A stretch of 49,248 nt of DNA from Bacteroidales bacterium (GTDB taxonomy: Bacteria; Bacteroidota; Bacteroidia; Bacteroidales; UBA932): contig JAGCVW010000022.1 of NCBI GenBank assembly GCA_017962165.1, forward strand, positions 1 to 49,248, given 5' to 3'. This document shows positions 1 through 7,239 of this stretch, piece by piece. Numbering within the stretch: the first letter of the stretch is position 1; each line of letters begins with the position of its first letter. Position numbers and translations under genes: made by a program. Below the pieces are notes generated by a model. It searched no databases, had not been told where the DNA came from, and worked only from the letters and a program-made list of their open reading frames with translations.

Positions 1-84
1 CTTGAAGGAGCGCTTGAACCAGTCATCCAGAAGGATGTCTGCATAGCGGATTTCCTCTCCGCCGATTTGATTTGAAGTTCCCAT
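1..84 (-). CDS. partial protein, N-terminal 28 residues only
   Basis: An ATG on the minus strand at 84 opens a frame that runs off the left edge of the window. The visible start is MGTSNQIGGEEIRYADILLD followed by DWFKRSFK. The pattern of a tyrosine and aspartate followed by an FKR-x-F stretch loosely recalls the start of Rpn/PD-(D/E)XK nuclease-transposase proteins, but 28 residues are too few to decide. It is divergent from the FAD oxidoreductase gene, with about 134 bp between the two starts. On the minus strand a CATCTTTG box (near 170-177) could be its weak -7 element. Function unknown. Confidence 0.45.
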   Translation of the reverse strand, partial: MGTSNQIGGEEIRYADILLDDWFKRSFK

Positions 85-190
85 AGTTTAATTATTGGGT
101 TGGCGGCTTTCGGGGGCGGACCGGGATTACGTTTGCTCCCTGCGGCCGAATTAACAATACCCGGTTACTGCAAAGATGAGAAATAATTCG

Positions 191-198
191 TAAATTTG
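191..198 (+). promoter_or_regulatory. putative -7 box of the FAD oxidoreductase gene
   Basis: TAAATTTG matches the Bacteroidetes -7 consensus TAnnTTTG and lies 20 nt before the ATG at 219. No clear TTG is seen at the expected -33 distance, so this rests on the -7 box alone. Confidence 0.5.
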
Positions 199-218
199 AA
201 CAATAACCGATTAGCGAT

Positions 219-2018
219 ATGAAAAGATTCCTGTTGGCCGCGGCTGCGGTGCTTTGCACAATAGCATGTACGACAAAGGTCGATGTCCTGGTAGTGGGCG
301 GCGGTGCGTCCGGAACTACTGCCGGAATCCAGGCGGCGCGCATGGGCGCGAAGACTATGATCGTGGAGGAAACCCCATGGCTGGGCGGTATGCTCACTTC
401 GGCCGGAGTGTCGGCTATTGACGGGAACTACCGTCTGCGCGGCGGGCTGTTCGGCGAGTTCACCGACGCGCTGGCGGAGCACTACGGCGGCTATGAGAAC
501 CTGAAGACCGGATGGGTCAGCAACATCATGTTCGAGCCGCGGGTGGGCGAGGAGATTCTGGAGAATTTGGTAGACGCCGAGCCGAAGCTCAAGGTGCGCA
601 AGGGGCTGGTGTTCCTCCATGCCCATAAACTCGACCATGGCTGGGACGTCTGCTTCGACGACCCTGACGGCGAGCGTGTGACGATACGCTGCAAGGTCCT
701 GATAGACGGGACCGAGCTTGGCGATGTGGCAAAAGCCTGCGGCGTTGCATACCATATCGGCTTCGATCCGCGCTATTACACCGGTGAAGAGATGGCCCTC
801 GAAGATGGTAACGACATAGTTCAGGACATGACCATGGTCGTGACGATCAAAGACTTCGGCCCGGACGCCGATATGACCATCGCCCGGCCGGAAGGCTACG
901 ACGAGCGCAACTATATCAACTGCTGCGAAAACCCGCTGAACGATCCCTCCATCTCAAAGGGCCAGCCGCTGTGGTCGCCCGAAATGATGCTGTCCTACGG
1001 CCTGCTGCCCGGCGGTGAGATGATGATCAACTGGCCGGTGGAGGCGAACGACTTCTACGCCAACATCATCGAGATGTCGCGCGAGCAGAGGGATTCGGTG
1101 ATCAATGTCGCACGGCAGCGCACCCTTGGATTCCTGTATTTCCTGCAGACCGGCCTGGGAATGAAGAACCTCGGCATTGCCGACGATGAATATCCGTCGG
1201 AGGACGGTCTCGCGTTCTTCCCCTATCACCGCGAGAGCCGCCGTATTGAGGGCGAACATCTTTACACCCTCGACGAGGCCCGCGACCGCTATTCTACCAA
1301 CGCTTACAGGACCGGTATCGCGGTTGGCGATTATCCGGTCGACCATCACCACTATGCCTATCCTGACTGGGCTTCGCTGCCGAAACTGAGTTTCGCGCCT
1401 ATCCCGTCGTTCACCCTCTCGCTTGGCTCTCTGATTCCTCTGAAGGTCGAAGACCTGGTCGTGGCGGAGAAGTCGGTCAGCGTAACGAATCTTATCAACG
1501 GTTCGACCAGGCTTCAGCCCGTGGTGATGGAGATAGGGCAGGCGGCCGGCGTAGTGGCAGCTCTCGCCGTCCGGCGGAAGTGCGCGGTGCGCGCGGTCGA
1601 TGTCCGCTCCGTCCAGCGGGAGCTGCTCTCAGCCGGCGCCTACCTCCAGCCCTGGCTCGATCTTAAACCCGGCGAGGAAGGCTTTGAAGCCCTCCAGCGG
1701 GTCAGTTGCACCGGTATCCTTCGCGGCGAGGGCCGCAATGTCGGCTGGGCCAACGAATCGTGGTTCCGCACCTCCGATCCCCTCAAGTGGTCCGACCTCG
1801 ACCTTGGCGATTACTTCGATTCCTGCATCATCGACCTTTACGAGGACGTCCGCGCCGCCGACTTCTACGAGCTGCTCCGCAGCCTCGGCGCCGCGAACCT
1901 CGGCGAGCCCGCCGACCCCGACGCCGTCGTGACCCGCCTCGATGCCGCCGTCCTGATCGACCGCTACCTCAACCCCTTCGATAAGCCAGTCGACTTCAGC
2001 GGAGACCTCCTAAAATAA
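219..2018 (+). CDS. FAD-dependent oxidoreductase, exported lipoprotein
   Basis: A 599-residue protein. It begins with a short basic and hydrophobic signal and a lipobox ending at Cys17 (CTIAC). It is followed directly by a dinucleotide-binding motif VVGGGASG at residues 25-32 and an acidic end of the second strand (IVEE), as in the FAD_oxidored (PF12831-type) family. GTELGDVAKACG near residue 165-175 and the late NLINGSTRLQPVVMEIGQAA block are typical of this family, sometimes mislabelled xanthan lyase. The substrate cannot be told; family members in Bacteroidetes are exported and often sit beside glycan loci. The start is set by the signal peptide and by the TAAATTTG box upstream. It is the last gene before the 92-bp double-hairpin repeat. 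Confidence 0.85.
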   Translation: MKRFLLAAAAVLCTIACTTKVDVLVVGGGASGTTAGIQAARMGAKTMIVEETPWLGGMLTSAGVSAIDGNYRLRGGLFGEFTDALAEHYGGYENLKTGWVSNIMFEPRVGEEILENLVDAEPKLKVRKGLVFLHAHKLDHGWDVCFDDPDGERVTIRCKVLIDGTELGDVAKACGVAYHIGFDPRYYTGEEMALEDGNDIVQDMTMVVTIKDFGPDADMTIARPEGYDERNYINCCENPLNDPSISKGQPLWSPEMMLSYGLLPGGEMMINWPVEANDFYANIIEMSREQRDSVINVARQRTLGFLYFLQTGLGMKNLGIADDEYPSEDGLAFFPYHRESRRIEGEHLYTLDEARDRYSTNAYRTGIAVGDYPVDHHHYAYPDWASLPKLSFAPIPSFTLSLGSLIPLKVEDLVVAEKSVSVTNLINGSTRLQPVVMEIGQAAGVVAALAVRRKCAVRAVDVRSVQRELLSAGAYLQPWLDLKPGEEGFEALQRVSCTGILRGEGRNVGWANESWFRTSDPLKWSDLDLGDYFDSCIIDLYEDVRAADFYELLRSLGAANLGEPADPDAVVTRLDAAVLIDRYLNPFDKPVDFSGDLLK

Positions 2019-2035
2019 TCCCCGCCCGTCGGGAA

Positions 2036-2127
2036 CCGTGCACACCTGGTCAATTATTCGACCAGGTGTGAGCATTTTCGGCCCCAAACGCACATATCTG
2101 GCTAGTTTTCGCGCCAGGTATGCACGG
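2036..2127. repeat. 92-bp double-hairpin REP-like element, copy A
   Basis: Outer arms CCGTGCA (2036-2042) and TGCACGG (2121-2127) are perfect complements. Inside lie two hairpins: CACACCTGGTC / GACCAGGTGTG with an 8-nt loop (perfect 11-bp stem) and CATATCTGGC / GCCAGGTATG (one G-T). The layout resembles a pair of REP units (BIME). It lies about 70 bp upstream of a REP-associated-type transposase gene. An inverted second copy is at 7048-7139. Confidence 0.8.
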
Positions 2128-2147
2128 TGAATAATTAAAATTATCTC

Positions 2148-2155
2148 TATATTTG
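2148..2155 (+). promoter_or_regulatory. putative -7 box of the Y1 transposase gene
   Basis: TATATTTG fits TAnnTTTG. The start codon follows 41 nt later at 2197. No good -33 TTG is visible. Confidence 0.4.
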
Positions 2156-2196
2156 TCTGACCGCCATATGGCGGAGTTAACCTTAAAACTTATTAT

Positions 2197-3066
2197 ATGA
2201 AACGCTTTTTCCTAATTTCCACCGCACACCTTGAAGATGCCTTATGGTTCCGTGATGACGAAGACTTCGTCGCAGGAATGAATTATGTCGCCATAGTGGC
2301 ATTTGTCCACAAAAACGTCGCGGTTTACGCCTTTATCCTGATGTCCAACCATGTGCACTTTGTCGTTTATGGCGAAACTGAAGACGTAAAAGAGTTCATT
2401 CGAGATTTCAAGATCCGTTATTCCAAGTACTATGGTAATCGATATGGGGCTAATAATTTTCTAAGAAGGAATGATATAGACATTCGGGAAGTCGCATTCG
2501 CAACTGAAGATGTCAAAAGAGCCATCGCGTATGTGCTGATGAATTGTGTCGCCGCAAATATTTGCGCCCATCCAAGTCAATATCCATGGGGCTCTGGCAA
2601 CGTGGCGTTTCAAGTGGGTAAATCCAGCGGGAAGTCATTGGGACTATACTCGGCCCGTGGACTGCGTCGCATACTTCACTCCGCCGAGTCTTCTCTCCCG
2701 AAAAACTGGCTTATTTGCGAACAGGGTTTTATACTTCCTCAAAACTATATTCCCGTAATGAATCTGGAAAAGATATTCAGGACGCCCCAGGGGATGAACT
2801 ACTTTTTTAATAATTCTTCTAAGGCAAAAAAGAACCTCTCCTCAGAAGATCATCTCCCTGCATTTACAGACCAGACCATCTTCAAGGCTCTCCCGGAACT
2901 CCTGAGAAGCCTGTTTCAAAAAACATCCTTCGCAGATCTCTCCAGGGAAGAAAAAACCGAGTGTCTCCGCCAGATCAGATATCGTTTCAGCGCAGATATC
3001 ACCCAGGCCGCCAGGGTGTGTGGAATCACATACGCCGAGGCCGCGAAATTATTCGACCGGATGTGA
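2197..3066 (+). CDS. Y1/REP-associated tyrosine transposase (RAYT-like)
   Basis: A 289-residue protein of the IS200-like Y1 transposase superfamily. The HUH motif is MSNHVH with His52 and His54, following a hydrophobic strand (VAVYAFIL). The helix IAYVLMNCVAANI carries Tyr112 in the place of the catalytic tyrosine in RAYTs, followed by the P-x-x-Y-x-W-x-S signature (HPSQYPWGSG). A C-terminal helical extension ends ITQAARVCGITYAEAAKLFD, which looks like a DNA-binding helix-turn-helix. Length is greater than the roughly 150 residues of true IS200 TnpA and fits domesticated RAYTs. No insertion-sequence ends flank it; instead a double-hairpin repeat lies just upstream and an inverted copy 4 kb downstream. 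Base composition is visibly more AT-rich than the genes to the left. Confidence 0.85.
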   Translation: MKRFFLISTAHLEDALWFRDDEDFVAGMNYVAIVAFVHKNVAVYAFILMSNHVHFVVYGETEDVKEFIRDFKIRYSKYYGNRYGANNFLRRNDIDIREVAFATEDVKRAIAYVLMNCVAANICAHPSQYPWGSGNVAFQVGKSSGKSLGLYSARGLRRILHSAESSLPKNWLICEQGFILPQNYIPVMNLEKIFRTPQGMNYFFNNSSKAKKNLSSEDHLPAFTDQTIFKALPELLRSLFQKTSFADLSREEKTECLRQIRYRFSADITQAARVCGITYAEAAKLFDRM

Positions 3067-3070
3067 CCCC

Positions 3071-3101
3071 TTGCACTTGCGTGCCTTTTTTGGTACATTT
3101 G
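3071..3101 (+). promoter_or_regulatory. promoter of the C10 protease operon
   Basis: TTG at 3071-3073, a 20-nt spacer, then TACATTTG at 3094-3101: a full match to the Bacteroidetes pattern. Only five bases (TAGAT) separate the box from ATG 3107, so the transcript should begin at or next to the start codon. A 35-nt block covering this box and the first codons (3084-3118) is repeated exactly at 4846-4880. Confidence 0.75.
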
Positions 3102-3106
3102 TAGAT

Positions 3107-4372
3107 ATGAAAAAGATATTGTTTCTTGCCGCCATAGTTGTTCTGTGCACTTGCACGAAAACCAACGGGACTTTTTCAAATGCTTTAGGAGAGGCTACCA
3201 ATAATTCGATGACTATTCCTCTCTCTATGGCACTACAGTCTCTTGATGAAATGCTGGAAGATATCAGGGTTGTCACCAAATCATCAGTAAATAAAGAGTA
3301 TTCATCATCATCTGTCATATCTTTGGGGGCGGGCATGATTCGCGAGACAAAAACAGATATTCTGGGGTGGGACCTTCCGGATACATTGATGTACCTTGTG
3401 AATTTTGATCATGATGAAGGTTTTGCGGTATTAGCCGGAGATAGAAGACTTGGAGAGAGCGTTTATTGCCTGACTGAATCCGGTGAGATAGGGGCAAATG
3501 ATTTCTTTGTGGCTCTTGATTATTTGGCCGGCAATAGTGTAGAGACAAAAGCGGATAGTAATGAAGACGGTTTCTATGATATCGGGATGGCTTTTGTCCC
3601 TGCTTTTATCCTTTCTTCGATGATTATAGATTTGGCCGACGGAGTCGATAATATTGAGACCAAAACTATCCCGGTTGTCACGTATAATCAAGCATTATTG
3701 AATACGAAGTGGGGACAGTATGAACCGTTTAACACTTACACTCCTGCCGACGGCAACGTCCCTCATTGCCCAACCGGTTGTACACCAACCGCATGCGCCC
3801 AAATAATGGCATATTGTGAGAAGCCTGTTTACCCGGATTTTGATGGCGTGCCATGTTCATGGTCTACTATCAAAACCGTCTGTACCTATCTTGATCCATA
3901 CGGTTTAACCGCTTCTGGCGTCGCAAAGGAACAGGTTGCCAAATTCCTTTTCCATTTGGGCAAATCACATTTGTGCAACGTGTCGTATTCTGCGACCGGT
4001 TCGGGGGCATATGCCGCAGGTGCCCAGAGGACGTTGAACTACTATGGTTATTCAAATGTTAAACGATATTTAGGCTTTGGTTCAACGAATCAGTCGAGGG
4101 CGTCCACTATGTTATCAAACAACAAGCCTGTTTTGCTGTCCGGTTTTGACTCTCATAATGGGGGCGGGCATACTTGGGTGATAGACGGGGAATACAATGG
4201 GTACTATCATTGTAATTGGGGATGGTATGGCGCTTGGGACGGCTATTTTGCAAAGCATAATTGGTTCAAGTTGTCTTACAGAAACAGTCTGGACAGTAAA
4301 GATTCCGGGGGGACCAACTCTCTCAATAAAGATTACGACTGGAATTTCAGATTAGTAACATATTCGTTGTGA
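3107..4372 (+). CDS. C10 family cysteine peptidase (streptopain-like), exported
   Basis: A 421-residue protein. The ATG at 3107 is chosen because it opens a signal sequence (MKKILFLAAIVVLC) and sits directly after the promoter; upstream in-frame starts would run through the promoter. Residues around 85-150 (LVNFDHDEGFAVLAGD) resemble the Spi-like propeptide of streptopain. The catalytic Cys is Cys225 in TGCTPTACAQIMAY, the counterpart of TGCxATAxAQIM in SpeB. The catalytic His is His355 in GGGHTWVIDG, and HCNWGWYGAWDGYF follows, the usual NWGW oxyanion/Asn region. LCTC near Cys14-Cys16 could be a lipobox. All key residues are present, so it should be an active secreted or surface protease. 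Its neighbour four bases on is a candidate inhibitor. Confidence 0.9.
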   Translation: MKKILFLAAIVVLCTCTKTNGTFSNALGEATNNSMTIPLSMALQSLDEMLEDIRVVTKSSVNKEYSSSSVISLGAGMIRETKTDILGWDLPDTLMYLVNFDHDEGFAVLAGDRRLGESVYCLTESGEIGANDFFVALDYLAGNSVETKADSNEDGFYDIGMAFVPAFILSSMIIDLADGVDNIETKTIPVVTYNQALLNTKWGQYEPFNTYTPADGNVPHCPTGCTPTACAQIMAYCEKPVYPDFDGVPCSWSTIKTVCTYLDPYGLTASGVAKEQVAKFLFHLGKSHLCNVSYSATGSGAYAAGAQRTLNYYGYSNVKRYLGFGSTNQSRASTMLSNNKPVLLSGFDSHNGGGHTWVIDGEYNGYYHCNWGWYGAWDGYFAKHNWFKLSYRNSLDSKDSGGTNSLNKDYDWNFRLVTYSL

Positions 4373-4376
4373 TAAT

Positions 4377-4805
4377 ATGAAGAACTCTGGCTATTTCGCA
4401 GGAATTATCCTCAGCATAATCCTATCATTATTATTATCATCGTGCCTTCCCGGGCGAGGGAAAGATGACATTGGACTTTCCCAAACAACAGTTGTTGTTG
4501 ACGCAAAAGGAGGTATCATTATAGTTAATACCGAGAGTGGTTTCGAGTTCGACGCCCTATACCTTATGGGACAGAACGGCCAGTTCTATCAGGCAGACAA
4601 CAATGCTGGAAAGCATATGGATGGGGCTGAATTGTTTCTTAAGGGAGATTGGATAGAGGTAAGGAAAACTCGCAATGATCCTTTCTCGATGCAATTAACG
4701 GTAGAGGAGAATACCGATCCAGAAGATCGGCAGTGCAAAATATGCATTTTTAACGGCAACTGTAGCGCTGCTGTGGACGTCAGGCAAGAGGCCATGATTT
4801 TATAA
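4377..4805 (+). CDS. small lipoprotein, candidate partner/inhibitor of the C10 protease
   Basis: A 142-residue protein whose start lies 4 bp after the stop of the C10 protease gene, so it is almost certainly cotranscribed. A long hydrophobic signal ends in a lipobox LLSSC (Cys23). The mature part of about 120 residues is predicted beta-rich, with TTVVVDAKGGIIIVNTESG and an ending AAVDVRQEAMIL that recalls a single BACON-type repeat. In Bacteroides fragilis, C10 proteases are encoded next to small lipid-anchored or periplasmic inhibitors; that precedent, the size and the coupling suggest the same role here, but sequence similarity cannot be judged without a search. Otherwise it is an unknown lipoprotein. 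Confidence 0.6.
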   Translation: MKNSGYFAGIILSIILSLLLSSCLPGRGKDDIGLSQTTVVVDAKGGIIIVNTESGFEFDALYLMGQNGQFYQADNNAGKHMDGAELFLKGDWIEVRKTRNDPFSMQLTVEENTDPEDRQCKICIFNGNCSAAVDVRQEAMIL

Positions 4806-4831
4806 TACTTCTCCGCGTATGTGTTGACCTA

Positions 4832-4863
4832 TTGTTCGTACATCCCCTTTTTTGGTACATTTG
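4832..4863 (+). promoter_or_regulatory. promoter of the first SGNH esterase gene
   Basis: TTG at 4832-4834, 21-nt spacer, TACATTTG at 4856-4863, then TAGAT and ATG 4869. This is the second copy of the near-leaderless promoter module also found before the C10 protease. Confidence 0.75.
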
Positions 4864-4868
4864 TAGAT

Positions 4869-5954
4869 ATGAAAAAGATAATTCTTATTGCGGCGGCGAT
4901 GCTCGCCGGAGTGGTTTGCGGAGCCGAGACGATCAAAGGCTCCGACCCTAAGGTATCATATGTCGGGCGCATCGAAATGCAGGCCGACGGTTCGGTCAGC
5001 TTCGACTGGAGCGCTACGACTCTGAGGCTCAGCTTTACGGGCAAGCAGCTTAAGATGGTCTGCTCCGACACTAAAACGGATTACCTGAACATCTGGGTTG
5101 ACTCCGAGCAGGGCCCCATTGAGGACAAGGTGATCAAAGTCACCGGAGACACGGTCCTTACGCTCTTTAACAACAAGAAATCCGGCACCCATACAGTAAT
5201 CCTCCAGAAGCGCACGGAGGGAGAACAGGGCGCACTTACCGTCCGCGAATTCACCACTGACGGAAAGTTCGGCAGCGCCCCGGCCCCGAAGAGCCGCCTG
5301 ATCGAGTTTATCGGCGACTCGTACACCTGCGGCTATGGTATCGAAAATCTCCACAGCAACGGCCCGTTCATCCCGTCAGAGGAGAACCCGGCCCGCACCT
5401 ATGCCGCCATCCTCGGCCGCCTGTTCGACGCCGAGACGGTCCACATCAGCCACAGCGGCCGCGGAATCGTCCGCAACTACGGCGATTACGACAAGACGGA
5501 GAACATGGTCGTGCGCTACAGCCAGACCTTCGACGAGTTCAAAAAGGACCAGTGGGCTCCGACCTACAAGCCTGACCTGGTCGTCATCTACCTCGGAACC
5601 AACGATTTCTCGGTGGATAAACAGCCGGCGCTGTGGGCATGGTGCAGGAACTACAAGGCGCTGCTCGAGAAGGTGCGCGAGTTCCATGGCCCCGACGTCC
5701 CGATCATCTGCATGGCCTCGCCCTGCGACGAGCTCATGGACGACTACGTCTTCACGGCGGTCGAGCGCAGCGGCCTTAAGAACATCCAGGTAGTCCCGAT
5801 CACCAAGGGCTGCTTCCGCTACGACGACACGGACCTCGGCGCGGCATGGCATCCTAACTACAGCGGCAACCGCAAGGTCGCGAGCGTCGTGGCCCCCTTC
5901 GTTTCAACCATAACCGGGTGGGACCTTCCCATGAAATCGTATGAACTCAAGTAG
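4869..5954 (+). CDS. SGNH/GDSL carbohydrate esterase, CE2-like, exported
   Basis: A 361-residue protein with a signal peptide (cleavage near VVCGAE). Residues 20-130 form a beta-sandwich-like N-terminal domain (VSYVGRIEMQADGSVSFDWS) as in CE2 acetyl esterases. The catalytic SGNH domain follows: block I IEFIGDSYTCGYG with Ser151, block III YLGTNDFS (Asn245), and block V AAWHPNYSGN with His328. CE2 enzymes remove O-acetyl groups from sugars. The residue usually Asp two or three positions before the His is Ala here; some CE2 members are known to work with a Ser-His dyad. ATG 4869 is chosen by the signal peptide and promoter. It overlaps the next esterase gene by 14 bp, so the two are translationally coupled. 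Confidence 0.85.
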   Translation: MKKIILIAAAMLAGVVCGAETIKGSDPKVSYVGRIEMQADGSVSFDWSATTLRLSFTGKQLKMVCSDTKTDYLNIWVDSEQGPIEDKVIKVTGDTVLTLFNNKKSGTHTVILQKRTEGEQGALTVREFTTDGKFGSAPAPKSRLIEFIGDSYTCGYGIENLHSNGPFIPSEENPARTYAAILGRLFDAETVHISHSGRGIVRNYGDYDKTENMVVRYSQTFDEFKKDQWAPTYKPDLVVIYLGTNDFSVDKQPALWAWCRNYKALLEKVREFHGPDVPIICMASPCDELMDDYVFTAVERSGLKNIQVVPITKGCFRYDDTDLGAAWHPNYSGNRKVASVVAPFVSTITGWDLPMKSYELK

Positions 5955-7029
5955 ACTATTCGCTATTGCGGCGCTGCTCCTGGCCGCAACATCAGCCTCG
6001 GCTCAGGTCTGGACCAACGCCGACGAGCTGCCCCTCTACGGCAAGGCCCGCGAGGACACGAAGGAACGCTACGAGCGCCTGCCCGCCGAGTTCGAAGGAC
6101 GCTCTCGTGATGCCGTCTGGTATCTGGGCCGCAACAGCGCGGGGCTATATGTGAGGTTCCGCTCGAACAGCACGGAGATCTGGTGCCGCTGGACGGCGAA
6201 GTTCGGCAACCACATGAACCACCAGACACTGGTCGGAACGCGCGGAGTAGATCTCTATACCATGACCGCGAAGGACGGATGGCGTTTCATGGGGGCCGGG
6301 AAGCCGAAAATCGACGGCAAGACCACTACCGACAGGATAGTAGCGAACATGACGCCCGAGTGGCGCGAGTACATGCTGTACCTGCCTCTGTACGACGGCG
6401 TGACTTCTTTGGAGATTGGTGTCGATTCCACGTCCACGGTCGAGCCCCCTCAGGTCGACAGCCCTAAGCACGAGCGCCCGATAGTGATGTACGGAACGTC
6501 TATTCTTCAGGGCGGCTGCGCGAACAGGCCCGGGATGTGCCACACCAGCATCATCTCCCGCCGGCTGAACCGCGAGGTAATCAACCTGGGCTTCAGCGGA
6601 AACGCCCTTCTGGACTACGAGATAGCGGAGTTGATAGCCGCCGTTAAGGATCCTGCTTTGATCGTGTTCGACTATGTCCCCAATGCATGGGATTATCTGA
6701 TTGCCGGCGAAGAGGGCGAGAAGTTCTTCAGGATAGTTCGCGACGCCCACCCGGATGTGCCTATACTGTTTTTGGAAGATCCGCACTTCGCGCACTATGA
6801 ATGGGACAGCTTTATAAGGGGAGAAGTCGACAAGAAAAACGCCGCGCAAAGGGCGCTGTTCAAGAAACTTAAGAAGCAGGGCGAGAAAAATATCTGGTAC
6901 CTTAAGTCAGATGACATGGTCGGCGGCGACAACGAAGCCTTTGTCGAAAACACCCACTTCACCGACCTCGGAATGATGCGCTACGCCGAGTGGATCCTCC
7001 CGCACATTAAGAAACATATGAAGAAATAG
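5941..7029 (+). CDS. SGNH/GDSL hydrolase with GxDLY N-terminal domain, exported
   Basis: A 362-residue protein with a signal peptide ending ATSASAQ. Residues 30-175 match the beta-sandwich N-domain that carries the GxDLY motif (RGVDLYTM at 101-108). The catalytic part starts IVMYGTSILQGGCA with Ser187 in the place of the GDSL serine, then NLGFSGNA and VFDYVPNAWD, and ends HFTDLGMMRYAEW with the catalytic His. Family members are exported esterases of unknown substrate. Start overlaps the upstream CE2-like gene. The inverted copy of the 92-bp repeat follows 18 bp after the stop. Confidence 0.85.
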   Translation: MNSSRLFAIAALLLAATSASAQVWTNADELPLYGKAREDTKERYERLPAEFEGRSRDAVWYLGRNSAGLYVRFRSNSTEIWCRWTAKFGNHMNHQTLVGTRGVDLYTMTAKDGWRFMGAGKPKIDGKTTTDRIVANMTPEWREYMLYLPLYDGVTSLEIGVDSTSTVEPPQVDSPKHERPIVMYGTSILQGGCANRPGMCHTSIISRRLNREVINLGFSGNALLDYEIAELIAAVKDPALIVFDYVPNAWDYLIAGEEGEKFFRIVRDAHPDVPILFLEDPHFAHYEWDSFIRGEVDKKNAAQRALFKKLKKQGEKNIWYLKSDDMVGGDNEAFVENTHFTDLGMMRYAEWILPHIKKHMKK

Positions 7030-7047
7030 GGTCTGGTTAGACTCTGA

Positions 7048-7139
7048 CCGTGCATACCTGGCGCGAAATCGTGCCAGGTATGTGCGTTTTAGGCCGAAAA
7101 CGCTCACACCTGGTAGAATAATTGACCAGGTATGCACGC
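7048..7139. repeat. 92-bp double-hairpin REP-like element, copy B (inverted)
   Basis: The reverse complement of 7048-7139 aligns end to end with 2036-2127 with roughly ten differences. The hairpins are CATACCTGGC / GCCAGGTATG (perfect) and CACACCTGGT / ACCAGGTATG (one mismatch). Differences from copy A tend to sit in loops or keep pairing, which suggests selection on secondary structure. It lies between the second SGNH gene and the GH89 operon and could also attenuate readthrough. Confidence 0.8.
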
Positions 7140-7210
7140 TGGGGTTGGGCCGATGCCGTCGAGCGGAGTGTATCTGAACTGTCTGTGCGCTGAAAACAGA
7201 AAAAAATACG

Positions 7211-7218
7211 TAAATTAG
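7211..7218 (+). promoter_or_regulatory. weak putative -7 box of the GH89 operon
   Basis: TAAATTAG departs from TAnnTTTG at one core base and lies 21 nt before ATG 7240. No clear -33 TTG. It is the only promoter candidate between the repeat and the operon. Confidence 0.35.
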
Positions 7219-7239
7219 AGGACTAAACCGCAGAGAGCG

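Noticed and set aside
2036-7139. Composite transposon bounded by the 92-bp repeats
   Set aside because: No transposase suited to inverted-repeat ends and no target duplication visible; Y1 enzymes do not use such ends. Kept only as a repeat/RAYT observation.
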